A stretch of DNA of 8,986 nucleotides from an uncultured Porphyromonadaceae bacterium (GTDB lineage Bacteria; Bacteroidota; Bacteroidia; Bacteroidales; Muribaculaceae). This document shows, piece by piece, positions 1 to 7,632 of this stretch. Position 1 is the stretch's first letter; each line of letters starts with the position of its first letter. Under the pieces are notes generated by a model. The model was given only the letters and a program-made list of their open reading frames with translations, was not told the DNA's origin and searched no databases. Both the position numbers and the translations under genes were made by a program. The stretch spans positions 1 through 8,986 of the forward strand of contig CAMWQF010000102.1 of NCBI GenBank assembly GCA_947176285.1. Reading direction: 5' to 3'.

Positions 1-46
1 GAGTCAAGGCGCAGACAAGCAGAAAAAGATATTTAATTCGTCTCAT
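1..46 (-). CDS. Partial N-terminus of an exported or lipoprotein-type protein (runs off left edge)
   Basis: Read on the minus strand, an ATG at 46-44 opens a frame that stays open to the window edge and encodes MRRIKYLFLLVCALT. This is the classical start of a bacterial signal peptide: a short basic n-region (R2, R3, K5) followed by an uninterrupted hydrophobic stretch (residues 6-14). Many Bacteroidota lipoproteins begin this way, but the cleavage site or lipobox would lie beyond the window. The ATG is preceded by an A-rich stretch and no Shine-Dalgarno, as usual in this phylum, and a Bacteroides-type promoter lies at a fitting distance (73-104). The gene has the same orientation as the operon but is separated from it by 189 bases, so it is probably an independent chromosomal neighbour. 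Only 15 codons are visible, so the product cannot be named. Confidence 0.5.
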   Translation of the reverse strand, partial: MRRIKYLFLLVCALT

Positions 47-72
47 TTTTAGATGATAATTCAAAATTTTGC

Positions 73-104
73 TAAAGTTAACTATAATTTAAGAATTACG
101 CAAT
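73..104 (-). promoter_or_regulatory. Bacteroides-type sigma-ABfr promoter for the left-edge gene
   Basis: On the minus strand there is ATTG at 104-101 (consensus -33 is TTTG or TTG), then a 20-base spacer, then TAACTTTA at 80-73 (consensus -7 is TAnnTTTG). Only the last base of the -7 box and the first base of the -33 box deviate, and the spacer matches the usual 19-21. Transcription would start around position 66, giving a leader of about 20 bases before the ATG at 46. The match was found by eye, and the region is AT-rich, which raises the chance of coincidence. Confidence 0.45.
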
Positions 105-111
105 AAAGTTT

Positions 112-141
112 GCGGAGTCCGCTCTCTACAACCAAAAGCGG
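112..141 (-). terminator. Weak GC-rich hairpins after the operon, possible terminator
   Basis: The 189-base gap between the last operon gene and the left-edge gene holds one GC-rich patch with two mutually exclusive stems. One is GCGG-AGT-CCGC at 112-122. The other pairs CCGCT at 119-123 with AGCGG at 137-141 across a 13-base loop. They lie about 95-125 bases beyond the operon stop codon and just upstream of the next promoter. No T-run follows on the minus strand, so an ordinary intrinsic terminator is not supported. The rest of 47-235 is AT-rich with nothing else I can identify. Confidence 0.2.
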
Positions 142-235
142 CATTCATAGTTAAAAATCATTTTCCTGCCCATATTATTTTATTGCTTGTGTTAAGAACT
201 TTACTAAGCTGTATAACTGGTATTAATGTATCTTA

Positions 236-2398
236 CTATCTTTTAATGTTTACAAGATAGAAACCGAAGTCTCTGAGATATGATAGGAGGTCTTCAAAAT
301 AAGACTTTCGGTTATCCTCATAAGTGGTATATTTATCAATATTCTTTCGTAGCCAGTTATACTCTCGAATGTTATCAGAAGCATTGGGCAGGGCGAAGGT
401 CTTTGCTACCATGACCTTTATCTTATCACACATTTGTTTGAAATTATATTCAGTGCCATTTTGGGGTAGTGTTTTGTGTTCCACAAGAAAGTCCTTCAAC
501 AAACGTATTTGTTCCGCAGTGGATTCTATATTTGATTTCAAGACATTACATCTCCACCGTGCAAGAGACTTTTCTTCCTCTGGCCCAGTTTGAATAGGCA
601 ACCTCTTTAGTGTCAAGACAAATTGCTTAAGTTCTTCAAAACGAGTATCAAAATTATGTCTTTTAATAATCCTACGTTCCTTAAATTCTATTTCGGAGAT
701 AGGATTATCAGCTAATCCGATATAATCATCTTCATAGACAATAAATCGCTCGTCTTTATCTCCAACGATCAACGAGTAAATACTCTTTTTATTGGATCTC
801 GGAAATTCATCTAAGGCAAAATCGACTAAATCATCTAATGGTATTGGCTCATTAAATGTATGTAATATATGCTCCAGATAACTTGTCAAAGTTCCTGTGA
901 AATGATTTTTCCAAGATTTTAATATGTATATACCCGTCTTTCCTTTCGGCTTAATATTGGGATTTCTAAAGATATGCGGTTTAAGTTTTGCGACGTCATC
1001 TATCGGATTTGATGGATATAGGGTATTAAATGCTTGTTTAATCTCCTCCAAAGACATTGGTTCTCCGGACTGCTCTAAGATATCTTCTATCGCAATTGAA
1101 ATGTCCATTGCATTAGGAAGCATCATTACATGCCGGTTATCCTCGATATCTACATTGTATCTCTTCCTGAGATAATTTGCATAAATACCACACAGCAGTT
1201 CTACATTCTTATGATAGATACGTTTTTCTTCTTTTATATAGTCAAGAATGTCAAGTCGTTCGACTATAGTACGGCGTAAGGCAATGACTCTGACAATATT
1301 GCTCAGGACATTTTTAATCTTGACATTTTCAATTAGTCCTTTATTGACAAGATATTCCTTATCGTTATTTTCGATTTGTATGATAGTATGCGTATCAGTT
1401 ACTGAACATGCGAGAAGAGCGGTCTGGGAATACGACTCTTCAAGCATATTGTCCCTTTGAACTTTATTCCAGAATAAAGAATCAAAAGGAATAATACTTT
1501 CCAAGATAGGAGTGAGATAACGATGGATTTCATCTTCAAGACTTTTGGGCAAATTTATTTTTTTGCTTACAAGTTGGCGAATTCGCTCCCTGCTTAGACT
1601 ATTCTTTTCCCCAATTTCGGATAGAGTATAGCGTCTCCCCTCCGGGTTGAATCCATAGTAATCCCTATAAATATTCATCCTTGAATCTTCACATCTGAAA
1701 ATATATTGCTTCGCAATGAAAAGAATCGGAACAAAGTCATGGGATGACATGTGTTTTGCCGCCATCTCACATTCTTTTGTCAGTAGGAAGGGGTACTGCT
1801 CTCCTACTTGAGCAACGAGCCGATCAAATTTATTGTGGTTAGGGATATCAACATTAGGATCAATTTCTTTAGTAATCTCTTCAAAATGCGCTTTAACCTC
1901 GCTTAAAAACGATTGAATCTCGCTAGATGTTTTTTTGCCAATATTTTTAGCATCTATGGCATTGAACTTTTGTGTAGAATATATGACGTCTATTACTGAT
2001 AAAAGCTGGTTTAATTGAGGGAAGGCATTTTTAGCGCGAACACTTAACTCATTAAATTTCCAAGCAACCCATCCTTTTAGATGTACTACAGAATGAGGTG
2101 CCAAAAGTTCAATCTTCTTTTGGGCATCTTTTAATTCTGTCTCATCAATTACTATCACAGGATTCTCTCCAATATCTATATGCTGTTCTCGTAAATAATG
2201 GCTATAATGCTCCCTTATTTCATCTAATTCTACAAGTGTCTTTCGTCCACAATTTCTGATTTTTACCAGATTAAGGTTATCAGCCTTAAGAAGTTGGATA
2301 AGAGTTTTAATTTCTCCTGAACGACATACGTTCATAGCTCGGACAGATATAAGCCCGAGCCTGTACATTTCTTCTATAGTCGTATCTGCGGAGATCAT
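236..2398 (-). CDS. Multidomain DNA-binding protein: two alpha-CTD-like HhH units, sigma-region-4-like HTH, winged helices
   Basis: This 720-residue protein is the last gene of the operon. Residues 8-62 match the C-terminal domain of RNA polymerase alpha: LGLISVRAMN, then a helix, then KIRNCGRKTLVELDEI, the helix-hairpin-helix that in alpha binds UP-element DNA. A second, more divergent copy lies at 117-167 (LSVRAKNAF ... KNIGKKTSSEIQSFL). Residues 255-282 (YTLSEIGEKNSLSRERIRQL) closely resemble the sigma-70 region 4 helix-turn-helix that reads -35 elements. No sigma region 2 is visible, so it is not a complete sigma factor. Residues 430-495 look like a HARE-type winged helix (ILEQSGEPMSLEEI ... 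GKTGIYILK), and 503-563 may be another. The C-terminal 585-720 is helical and Trp/Leu-rich, faintly like helicase-associated repeats. Its ATG overlaps the radical SAM stop by 4 bases (ATGA). The likely role is DNA recognition for the system, possibly at promoters or transcription complexes (inference). No catalytic motif is seen. Confidence 0.85.
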   Translation of the reverse strand: MISADTTIEEMYRLGLISVRAMNVCRSGEIKTLIQLLKADNLNLVKIRNCGRKTLVELDEIREHYSHYLREQHIDIGENPVIVIDETELKDAQKKIELLAPHSVVHLKGWVAWKFNELSVRAKNAFPQLNQLLSVIDVIYSTQKFNAIDAKNIGKKTSSEIQSFLSEVKAHFEEITKEIDPNVDIPNHNKFDRLVAQVGEQYPFLLTKECEMAAKHMSSHDFVPILFIAKQYIFRCEDSRMNIYRDYYGFNPEGRRYTLSEIGEKNSLSRERIRQLVSKKINLPKSLEDEIHRYLTPILESIIPFDSLFWNKVQRDNMLEESYSQTALLACSVTDTHTIIQIENNDKEYLVNKGLIENVKIKNVLSNIVRVIALRRTIVERLDILDYIKEEKRIYHKNVELLCGIYANYLRKRYNVDIEDNRHVMMLPNAMDISIAIEDILEQSGEPMSLEEIKQAFNTLYPSNPIDDVAKLKPHIFRNPNIKPKGKTGIYILKSWKNHFTGTLTSYLEHILHTFNEPIPLDDLVDFALDEFPRSNKKSIYSLIVGDKDERFIVYEDDYIGLADNPISEIEFKERRIIKRHNFDTRFEELKQFVLTLKRLPIQTGPEEEKSLARWRCNVLKSNIESTAEQIRLLKDFLVEHKTLPQNGTEYNFKQMCDKIKVMVAKTFALPNASDNIREYNWLRKNIDKYTTYEDNRKSYFEDLLSYLRDFGFYLVNIKR

Positions 2399-4374
2399 TT
2401 TTTACGTTTTCTTTTCAATGCTATAGTTGGATGTGCATCATACTGCTGTTTGAGTTTGTATAATTCACTCTTTGGGTCAACAATGTCATTTCTATGACTT
2501 GAATAATATCCAAACAACTCTTTAATCAGGGGATCCTCAAATTGATTGATTCTTTCATCCTCAAAATTGTTAGAATGAATTATGTCTAAGACTTCTTGCC
2601 TTGTCTTATCATTTAAGGTTTCCATACACTTTCTCCAACAGCTACGCCAATGCTCTGGTCCAAAAGAATTGACACTATCCAGCCATTTGAAAAAGAATCG
2701 GTATAAGATAAATGTTTCAGGCATTTCAAGTAACTCTTTAAACTCTATTAGATCTTTTCCGAAAGCTTCTTCAAAGAAAGACGTACCCTTTCCGACTTTT
2801 CCTTTGGTACTATTCAGAATTGCTTGAATCGCTCTTATATACTTTCGATTCCAATGCTTACCAATGAAGTCTCTATTATGAGAGTAATCAATACCATCTG
2901 TTACCTCACTATGTATAGGATGATACTTCATTGGAAAAGAATAGATGCTTACATCTAACTCATCGCACAAGTCAACATTGATACGTAAGCGGGTATAAAG
3001 TTCCTCTGGAGTATCATTATAGTTATAAAGCAGATAATTGGAAAAATCCTTTATCCCAGCTTTAACAGATAGTCTTACGGCTTTCTCATAGGATGGCCTA
3101 GACTTCAAATCATCAAATGCGATTCTAAGAGGTCGAATTGCTATAGAAGCTAATAGCTTCACATTGTCTTCATTAAACAATCTAGCATCAACACCCTGAT
3201 TAAAATCTACATAACGTTGTCTGGGTACTGGCTTAAAATATTTTTCATATATCGGTTTTAATATGGGATATATTCTAAGAAGATTATCTTTGCTTACAGT
3301 GGTAATATCCCTAATTTGAAAATCATCCATAGCCCGATACACTGTAAACGCATCCTCGGACTTTCCCTTTAATTTATTGTATAATTTCTGCACTTCCCTA
3401 AAACACTTTCTCCTATAAGCACGATCATTGACTCCTTCTGCAAGATTTTCAAAAGCTTTATTGAACATATTAGGTTGTACATACTTGTCTCCTTTACCAA
3501 ATCCACATTCAATGATTTCATTGATGATTTGTTCAAAATCAGGTGATGCAAGAATATTGTTATCCATCAATAAGAGATCTTTCTGTTCACCATATTTTGC
3601 TACTATACCTTTAATTCGATCTTTGAGCGGAATGTAGGGAATAAAGAGTGGTTCCAAAATAGAAACGGCACAGAAAGGACATTTACGGATACATCCTCTT
3701 GACGTATATCCATAATAAGCGTTAGACATTGGATATTCGTAATCTATTTCGTCTAATATTGAATAGTCCAATGGTAATTCATCAATAATTTGTGTATCAC
3801 CTTCGTCAATTTCGCCAGGAGCATTTAATACACCGACATGTGGCCGAATACCAGTTGCTTTTTCTATCTCTGACGGTTGGATTGATGCTAACACACCTCC
3901 AACCATTAGTTTACCATCCGGCTTAACTAAAAGCTTTGCAAACTCAATCGTTTCAATGGTAATAGACCAATAAAAAGTAAATAGCGTTGTAACTCCTACA
4001 AAATCCCATTCAGGATATTTCTTCCATTCTCCGCTCCAATAGTAGTTCTTTGCATCAGTTATTTTACCTTCTAAAAGTAAATTAAATTGCGAAGATGAAA
4101 AATCGACATCTTCTAATAAACTTAATTTCCTTGTTCGAATGTAATTATATATCGATGAAAAGTAAGCATCCCAATCTATTTCGGGAGCTAAACTCTTGCA
4201 TTCATCAATACACTTTATGGTAATGCGTTCTATAACAAAATGTTTCAAGTCGCCCTTAAAGAAAACGACTTCATCTCCACGGTTTCGGAAATATGTAGCT
4301 AATTTCATAAGTCCGATAGGTGGATACTTGTTAGAATAGTTCGGTTCAATGAGTAGTACCTTTCTCTGACTCAT
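2395..4374 (-). CDS. Radical SAM enzyme with N-terminal cobalamin-binding-type domain
   Basis: The protein is 659 residues. Residues 1-180 have the pattern of the B12-binding Rossmann domain of class B radical SAM enzymes: VLLIEPN..., PPIGLMKLATYFRNRG, WDFVGVTT and KLMVGGVLASIQPSEI. The DxHxxG cobalamin-ligand motif is absent, so cobalamin may not be bound through His, or at all. The iron-sulfur/SAM motif is intact: C228-x3-C232-x2-C235 (RGCIRKCPFC), predicted to hold a 4Fe-4S cluster that cleaves SAM to a 5'-deoxyadenosyl radical. Further barrel strands follow (LLLMDNN at 268-274, FNQGVDARLF at 391-400, PLRIAFDDL at 415-423). About 95 mostly charged residues (291-385) interrupt the barrel between these strands. 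The C-terminus (540-659) is helical and ends in a basic tail (KRKRKK). The substrate is unknown; nucleic acid, protein and nucleotide are all possible. Both ends overlap neighbouring genes by 4 bases, tying the enzyme to the DNA-processing genes. Confidence 0.92.
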   Translation of the reverse strand: MSQRKVLLIEPNYSNKYPPIGLMKLATYFRNRGDEVVFFKGDLKHFVIERITIKCIDECKSLAPEIDWDAYFSSIYNYIRTRKLSLLEDVDFSSSQFNLLLEGKITDAKNYYWSGEWKKYPEWDFVGVTTLFTFYWSITIETIEFAKLLVKPDGKLMVGGVLASIQPSEIEKATGIRPHVGVLNAPGEIDEGDTQIIDELPLDYSILDEIDYEYPMSNAYYGYTSRGCIRKCPFCAVSILEPLFIPYIPLKDRIKGIVAKYGEQKDLLLMDNNILASPDFEQIINEIIECGFGKGDKYVQPNMFNKAFENLAEGVNDRAYRRKCFREVQKLYNKLKGKSEDAFTVYRAMDDFQIRDITTVSKDNLLRIYPILKPIYEKYFKPVPRQRYVDFNQGVDARLFNEDNVKLLASIAIRPLRIAFDDLKSRPSYEKAVRLSVKAGIKDFSNYLLYNYNDTPEELYTRLRINVDLCDELDVSIYSFPMKYHPIHSEVTDGIDYSHNRDFIGKHWNRKYIRAIQAILNSTKGKVGKGTSFFEEAFGKDLIEFKELLEMPETFILYRFFFKWLDSVNSFGPEHWRSCWRKCMETLNDKTRQEVLDIIHSNNFEDERINQFEDPLIKELFGYYSSHRNDIVDPKSELYKLKQQYDAHPTIALKRKRKK

Positions 4375-5966
4375 GACAACTTAAGTTGATTAATGGCATG
4401 AAGTTTGAGCTGTTCAAGCATTGGTTTGCTTGCTCCGGGACATGCGAGTGTCATATAAGTGAATGCTCTACGGATAAGAAGAATTTCTTTATCTGTAAAC
4501 TTTTCTCTAAGAGGTTCATAAATGTCGGTCTGTTGAGGACTTGAAGTTGGTGAATCCGTTGTTGGCGCAATGGATAGTATATCCATTGGTTTTATGATGG
4601 GTTTCGGTGCACTCGATTTTTTCTCTTTTACCTCATTTTTCTTTTCTTGAGCTTTCGTCTTATGCAGCTCTATTACGCGTTTCGCAACTTGCGATTGTGC
4701 ATTGCTACTGTTCTCAACTTTTGAAAGCTCTGCCTCTGCCGATTTTATTTCAGCTTGTATGTGTTGCTCATCAGTCTCAATGCCGGAAGTAAGTTTATCA
4801 ACTGCAAGTGCGACTTTCTTTACGGCATTTTTAGCATTGTTTGCTACTTGATAAAGCTTACCTAAATTCTTAAATATCAGACGTAATTTATCAAACAATA
4901 TTTCCGTCTCTGGTGTGGGAGCCAAACCGCTTCGATCACTATTAGGACGTAGATTCGGGTGTACGGCAAAAACTTCTCCATAGAAATAGTTGTTTCCACG
5001 AGCTTCACCGAAATATTTATTAAGTAGATCTGATGTGCCTAACTGAATGTTATGCTTGCGGAGTCTGATTCCACGGTTTGCATCAGATACCGGTATCTGT
5101 TTCGTATATGGCGTAACAGCATACCATCCCCATGCTAACAAATCTCCTTTATCAGTATCAACTCTGAAGAAGTCTAAAGAGTCGATCTCATCACCAGTCC
5201 CGTCTATTTTAAGGTTATAGCGTTTTCGTAATTCGGTAGAGCCATTGACATATACTGAAACATGGCCAATACTATCATATAGACTTGAATAAAGAGGATT
5301 ACCTATCTGCTTCAAACTTGGAGTAACCAGCACATTCTTAAACTTCATAGAATAATCTATTGGAGCGACCTCTCTAAGATACTCTGTTACAGCTTCTGTA
5401 TTCAGCAACTCCCGATATTCTTTACTGACACCCTCTAATGTTACTTCAAAATAGTGCTCCGACTCCTTTTCAGGGACAGACTCCATCTTTGTGATTATGT
5501 CAATAACTTCGGTTGCTGACGATTCATCCTCGACATCGTTGATAATTTGATTTGCAAAATCAACATCAAAAGATATTATAGAAGCTGTATTTTCTCCTAA
5601 GGCAGATGTCTTAAATCTAAGATACCGACAATATCCAGCTCCTGCAAGACGACCTATCCCATATTGTCCAGCACTGGTTATACCATCTTTACGCGAATCG
5701 GCAATGTTAAGCAATTTTTCAGCAACTTCGTTTGATTTTATACCTATGCCGTTATCTTTGATAATAATACGTTGAGCATCGCTATCAATACGAACATCAA
5801 CTATACCATCTTTCATCTGAGAAAGAATCCCATCTTTGACAGCTTTATTTATTGCATCGTATGCATTCTGGATGTATTCTCTATATATAATTCTTTGATC
5901 ATTATACATAGAAAACATAAGAATCTGTATCAAATGCTTTCCTGTTTTTGCGTTGTAATTTTCCAT
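4371..5966 (-). CDS. GHKL/Hsp90-like ATPase with coiled coil
   Basis: The protein is 531 residues. The N-terminal ~120 residues carry the Bergerat ATP-binding fold shared by GyrB, Hsp90, histidine kinases and MutL. The N-box is REYIQNAYDAI (29-39, with E30 as likely general base and N34 as Mg ligand), the G1 box is DNGIGI (71-76), and the glycine lid is GQYGIGRLAGAG (100-111). REYIQNA at the N-box resembles Hsp90-type proteins (Hsp90 has RELISNA-like sequence) more than MutL or kinases, and no HATPase-linked DHp or receiver domain is present. Residues 130-350 form the middle region, with the motif RGIRLRKHNIQLG at 298-310. Then come a predicted coiled coil rich in Lys/Glu/Ala (about 365-450), a Pro/Ser/Thr linker (452-482) and a small helical C-terminal domain (483-531). 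It starts one base after the HerA stop and its own stop overlaps the radical SAM start by 4 bases. The likely role is an ATP-driven switch, clamp or loader within the complex (inference). Confidence 0.9.
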   Translation of the reverse strand: MENYNAKTGKHLIQILMFSMYNDQRIIYREYIQNAYDAINKAVKDGILSQMKDGIVDVRIDSDAQRIIIKDNGIGIKSNEVAEKLLNIADSRKDGITSAGQYGIGRLAGAGYCRYLRFKTSALGENTASIISFDVDFANQIINDVEDESSATEVIDIITKMESVPEKESEHYFEVTLEGVSKEYRELLNTEAVTEYLREVAPIDYSMKFKNVLVTPSLKQIGNPLYSSLYDSIGHVSVYVNGSTELRKRYNLKIDGTGDEIDSLDFFRVDTDKGDLLAWGWYAVTPYTKQIPVSDANRGIRLRKHNIQLGTSDLLNKYFGEARGNNYFYGEVFAVHPNLRPNSDRSGLAPTPETEILFDKLRLIFKNLGKLYQVANNAKNAVKKVALAVDKLTSGIETDEQHIQAEIKSAEAELSKVENSSNAQSQVAKRVIELHKTKAQEKKNEVKEKKSSAPKPIIKPMDILSIAPTTDSPTSSPQQTDIYEPLREKFTDKEILLIRRAFTYMTLACPGASKPMLEQLKLHAINQLKLS

Positions 5967-5967
5967 A

Positions 5968-7632
5968 TCAGCCGTTGGGGAATTGTTTATAAAGAGGTCT
6001 TGGGAAACGGATATTCACTAATGAACGAAGAGCCGGGTTTGAAATTATATACTCTCCCGGAGATAAACGGGTAAGCATATTTTGGTATGCCTTTGGTATG
6101 TAACGGTAATCTGGTTTAGATACTTCAATGGCATTAGTTCTGCCATAAGCGGAAGTTGCACAATTACCTTTTACTCTGTCATGGATTGCACTTCTGAATT
6201 GCTCCACTGAAAATAAGATAATGCCAAGAGAACGTCCGCGTTCAGCAATATCTAATATTTGCTTTAGAATTGGCGAATTCTTCGGAACATCAGTCGAAGC
6301 ATATTTATTTAGCTCATCAACAAATATTATGACTTTATCGGGAATATCATCTCGCGATGCCCCAAGTTTCAAATCATATATAGCCCTTGCAACCGATCCA
6401 AAGACAAAGCTTTGAGAATTTTCATCAAGCCGAGCGATGTCTATCACCATCACTTCGCCCGGTCTTAGATTGTTCGCAATTTCTTGAGGAAGTTCCACCT
6501 CACCGCTTGTTACAGTATTTGCAAATATATCATTGTTAATGGCCTTACTAACACACCGTTTAAATTTTCTCCAGCTGGCAACCTGAATCTCGTTCTTTTG
6601 ACCTCCGGCTGCTCCAGTTTTAGTACAACCATCAATCTTATCTATTAGTGTTTTCCATTTAGAAACATTCCCGAACTCTCCACCTCCGTTAATGATAAAA
6701 TTTACACAGGATTCAAGGGTACCTGTACTATCATCTTCATTTGCAAGAAGTAAATCAAGCATATCAAGTGACTGTTCAAAGCTGAATTTATAAGGGAATG
6801 CGATATGCCTACTCTTCTGAGAAAAGATGTCCTCCGGAGCAGCATAAGATTGAAGATGACCACCCTTACCATAAGGATAATAGTATCTTACATTATGAAA
6901 AGGCTCAACATCTAATCCTAAGTCTTTATATATCTTTTTATCACTATCAGATAGCTCTGAATTAGGCTCATCAATTGCCATAAGATCGCGGCCTTTCACA
7001 TTAAAAAGGACAAAGGCTGCTGTTTCACCGGAATCAAGCCTAAATTTTTGCTGAATGGCATTTAACAGAAACATCGAGTAGGAAGTTTTCGCAGCCAACC
7101 CTGATATGCCGGACACATTGATATGTGCACCGTCTGGTCCAATCAAGAAATGAGAATTGAGTATAACTTTTACTTTGATTGCGTTTTCACCTTTATACAT
7201 TTCCAGATACCCACACACGAGAGGATTCTTAACCTCGTTCTCAGTAAGCCCTAATGCAGTTCGGACATCATCTTCATTACATAATGAAACTTGCCGACTA
7301 TCCAGTACTGGTGTATAGATGTTCTCTGTATTGCATATCACTCTTGCCTTCACATAGTTCATGCCAAGACGATTCATATTGCCGATGTTGGCATCAATAT
7401 CGCCAAAATCACTTGATATATAACTTGTGAAATGACTAAGCGCATCAGTAACATGATTTATTTCTTCAACTACACCATATGTAATCGAATTATTTTCATG
7501 TTCGACCTTTATGATGTCAAAAGGGCTGAGAATTTGCTTCTTATCAGTCCAGAAATAGAATTCATCAATTGTCGAAGGACACTTCTCTGTTGCCGAGACT
7601 TTACCTATTATATTTTTATTTTTACTTTTCAT
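5968..7632 (-). CDS. HerA/FtsK-superfamily DNA translocase-type ATPase
   Basis: The protein is 554 residues, a normal length for HerA. An N-terminal beta-rich region (about 35-160, beginning SPFDIIKVEHENNSITYGVVEEI) fits the HAS-barrel. The P-loop is GISGLAAKTS (175-184): K182 and T183 are kept, but the glycine before Lys is Ala and the loop is one residue longer than the usual GxTGSGKS. Walker B is VIIFVDE (434-440, D439/E440). RGRSLGIILFSVEQF (465-479) is the HerA-type sensor region with an ATQ-like VEQ. IHDRVKGNCATSAYGR (483-498) is the conserved segment that supplies a candidate arginine finger (R498). HerA hexamers pump DNA and work with NurA nucleases, and the gene directly upstream is NurA-like with a 1-base TGATG overlap, which supports a translocase-nuclease complex. 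A VirB4/TraD-type conjugation ATPase is a less likely alternative, as there are no membrane segments and no conjugation neighbours. Confidence 0.9.
   Translation of the reverse strand: MKSKNKNIIGKVSATEKCPSTIDEFYFWTDKKQILSPFDIIKVEHENNSITYGVVEEINHVTDALSHFTSYISSDFGDIDANIGNMNRLGMNYVKARVICNTENIYTPVLDSRQVSLCNEDDVRTALGLTENEVKNPLVCGYLEMYKGENAIKVKVILNSHFLIGPDGAHINVSGISGLAAKTSYSMFLLNAIQQKFRLDSGETAAFVLFNVKGRDLMAIDEPNSELSDSDKKIYKDLGLDVEPFHNVRYYYPYGKGGHLQSYAAPEDIFSQKSRHIAFPYKFSFEQSLDMLDLLLANEDDSTGTLESCVNFIINGGGEFGNVSKWKTLIDKIDGCTKTGAAGGQKNEIQVASWRKFKRCVSKAINNDIFANTVTSGEVELPQEIANNLRPGEVMVIDIARLDENSQSFVFGSVARAIYDLKLGASRDDIPDKVIIFVDELNKYASTDVPKNSPILKQILDIAERGRSLGIILFSVEQFRSAIHDRVKGNCATSAYGRTNAIEVSKPDYRYIPKAYQNMLTRLSPGEYIISNPALRSLVNIRFPRPLYKQFPNG

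Noticed and set aside
1553..1633. Calling the last gene a sigma factor
   Set aside because: Only a region-4-like HTH is present; there is no region 2 or 3, and the protein is otherwise made of alpha-CTD-like and winged-helix units.
3369..3551. Minus-strand frame of 60 codons nested in the radical SAM gene
   Set aside because: It is an alternate frame within the barrel insertion; the main frame continues through with consistent codon use, so no frameshift or nested gene is supported.
4607..4792. Plus-strand open frame of 61 codons with a hydrophobic start inside the Hsp90-like gene
   Set aside because: It lies fully within the coiled-coil region of a well-supported gene; its hydrophobic look is the complement of Lys/Glu-rich codons. 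No independent start signals.
4371..5966. Calling the GHKL protein MutL or a histidine kinase
   Set aside because: There is no histidine phosphoacceptor or receiver domain, and no MutL endonuclease motif; the REYIQNA N-box is closer to Hsp90-type proteins.
5772..6074. Plus-strand open frame of 100 codons across the HerA-like/Hsp90-like junction
   Set aside because: It is antisense to the N-box region and to the C-terminus of the HerA-like gene, both clearly coding. No domain resemblance and no promoter.
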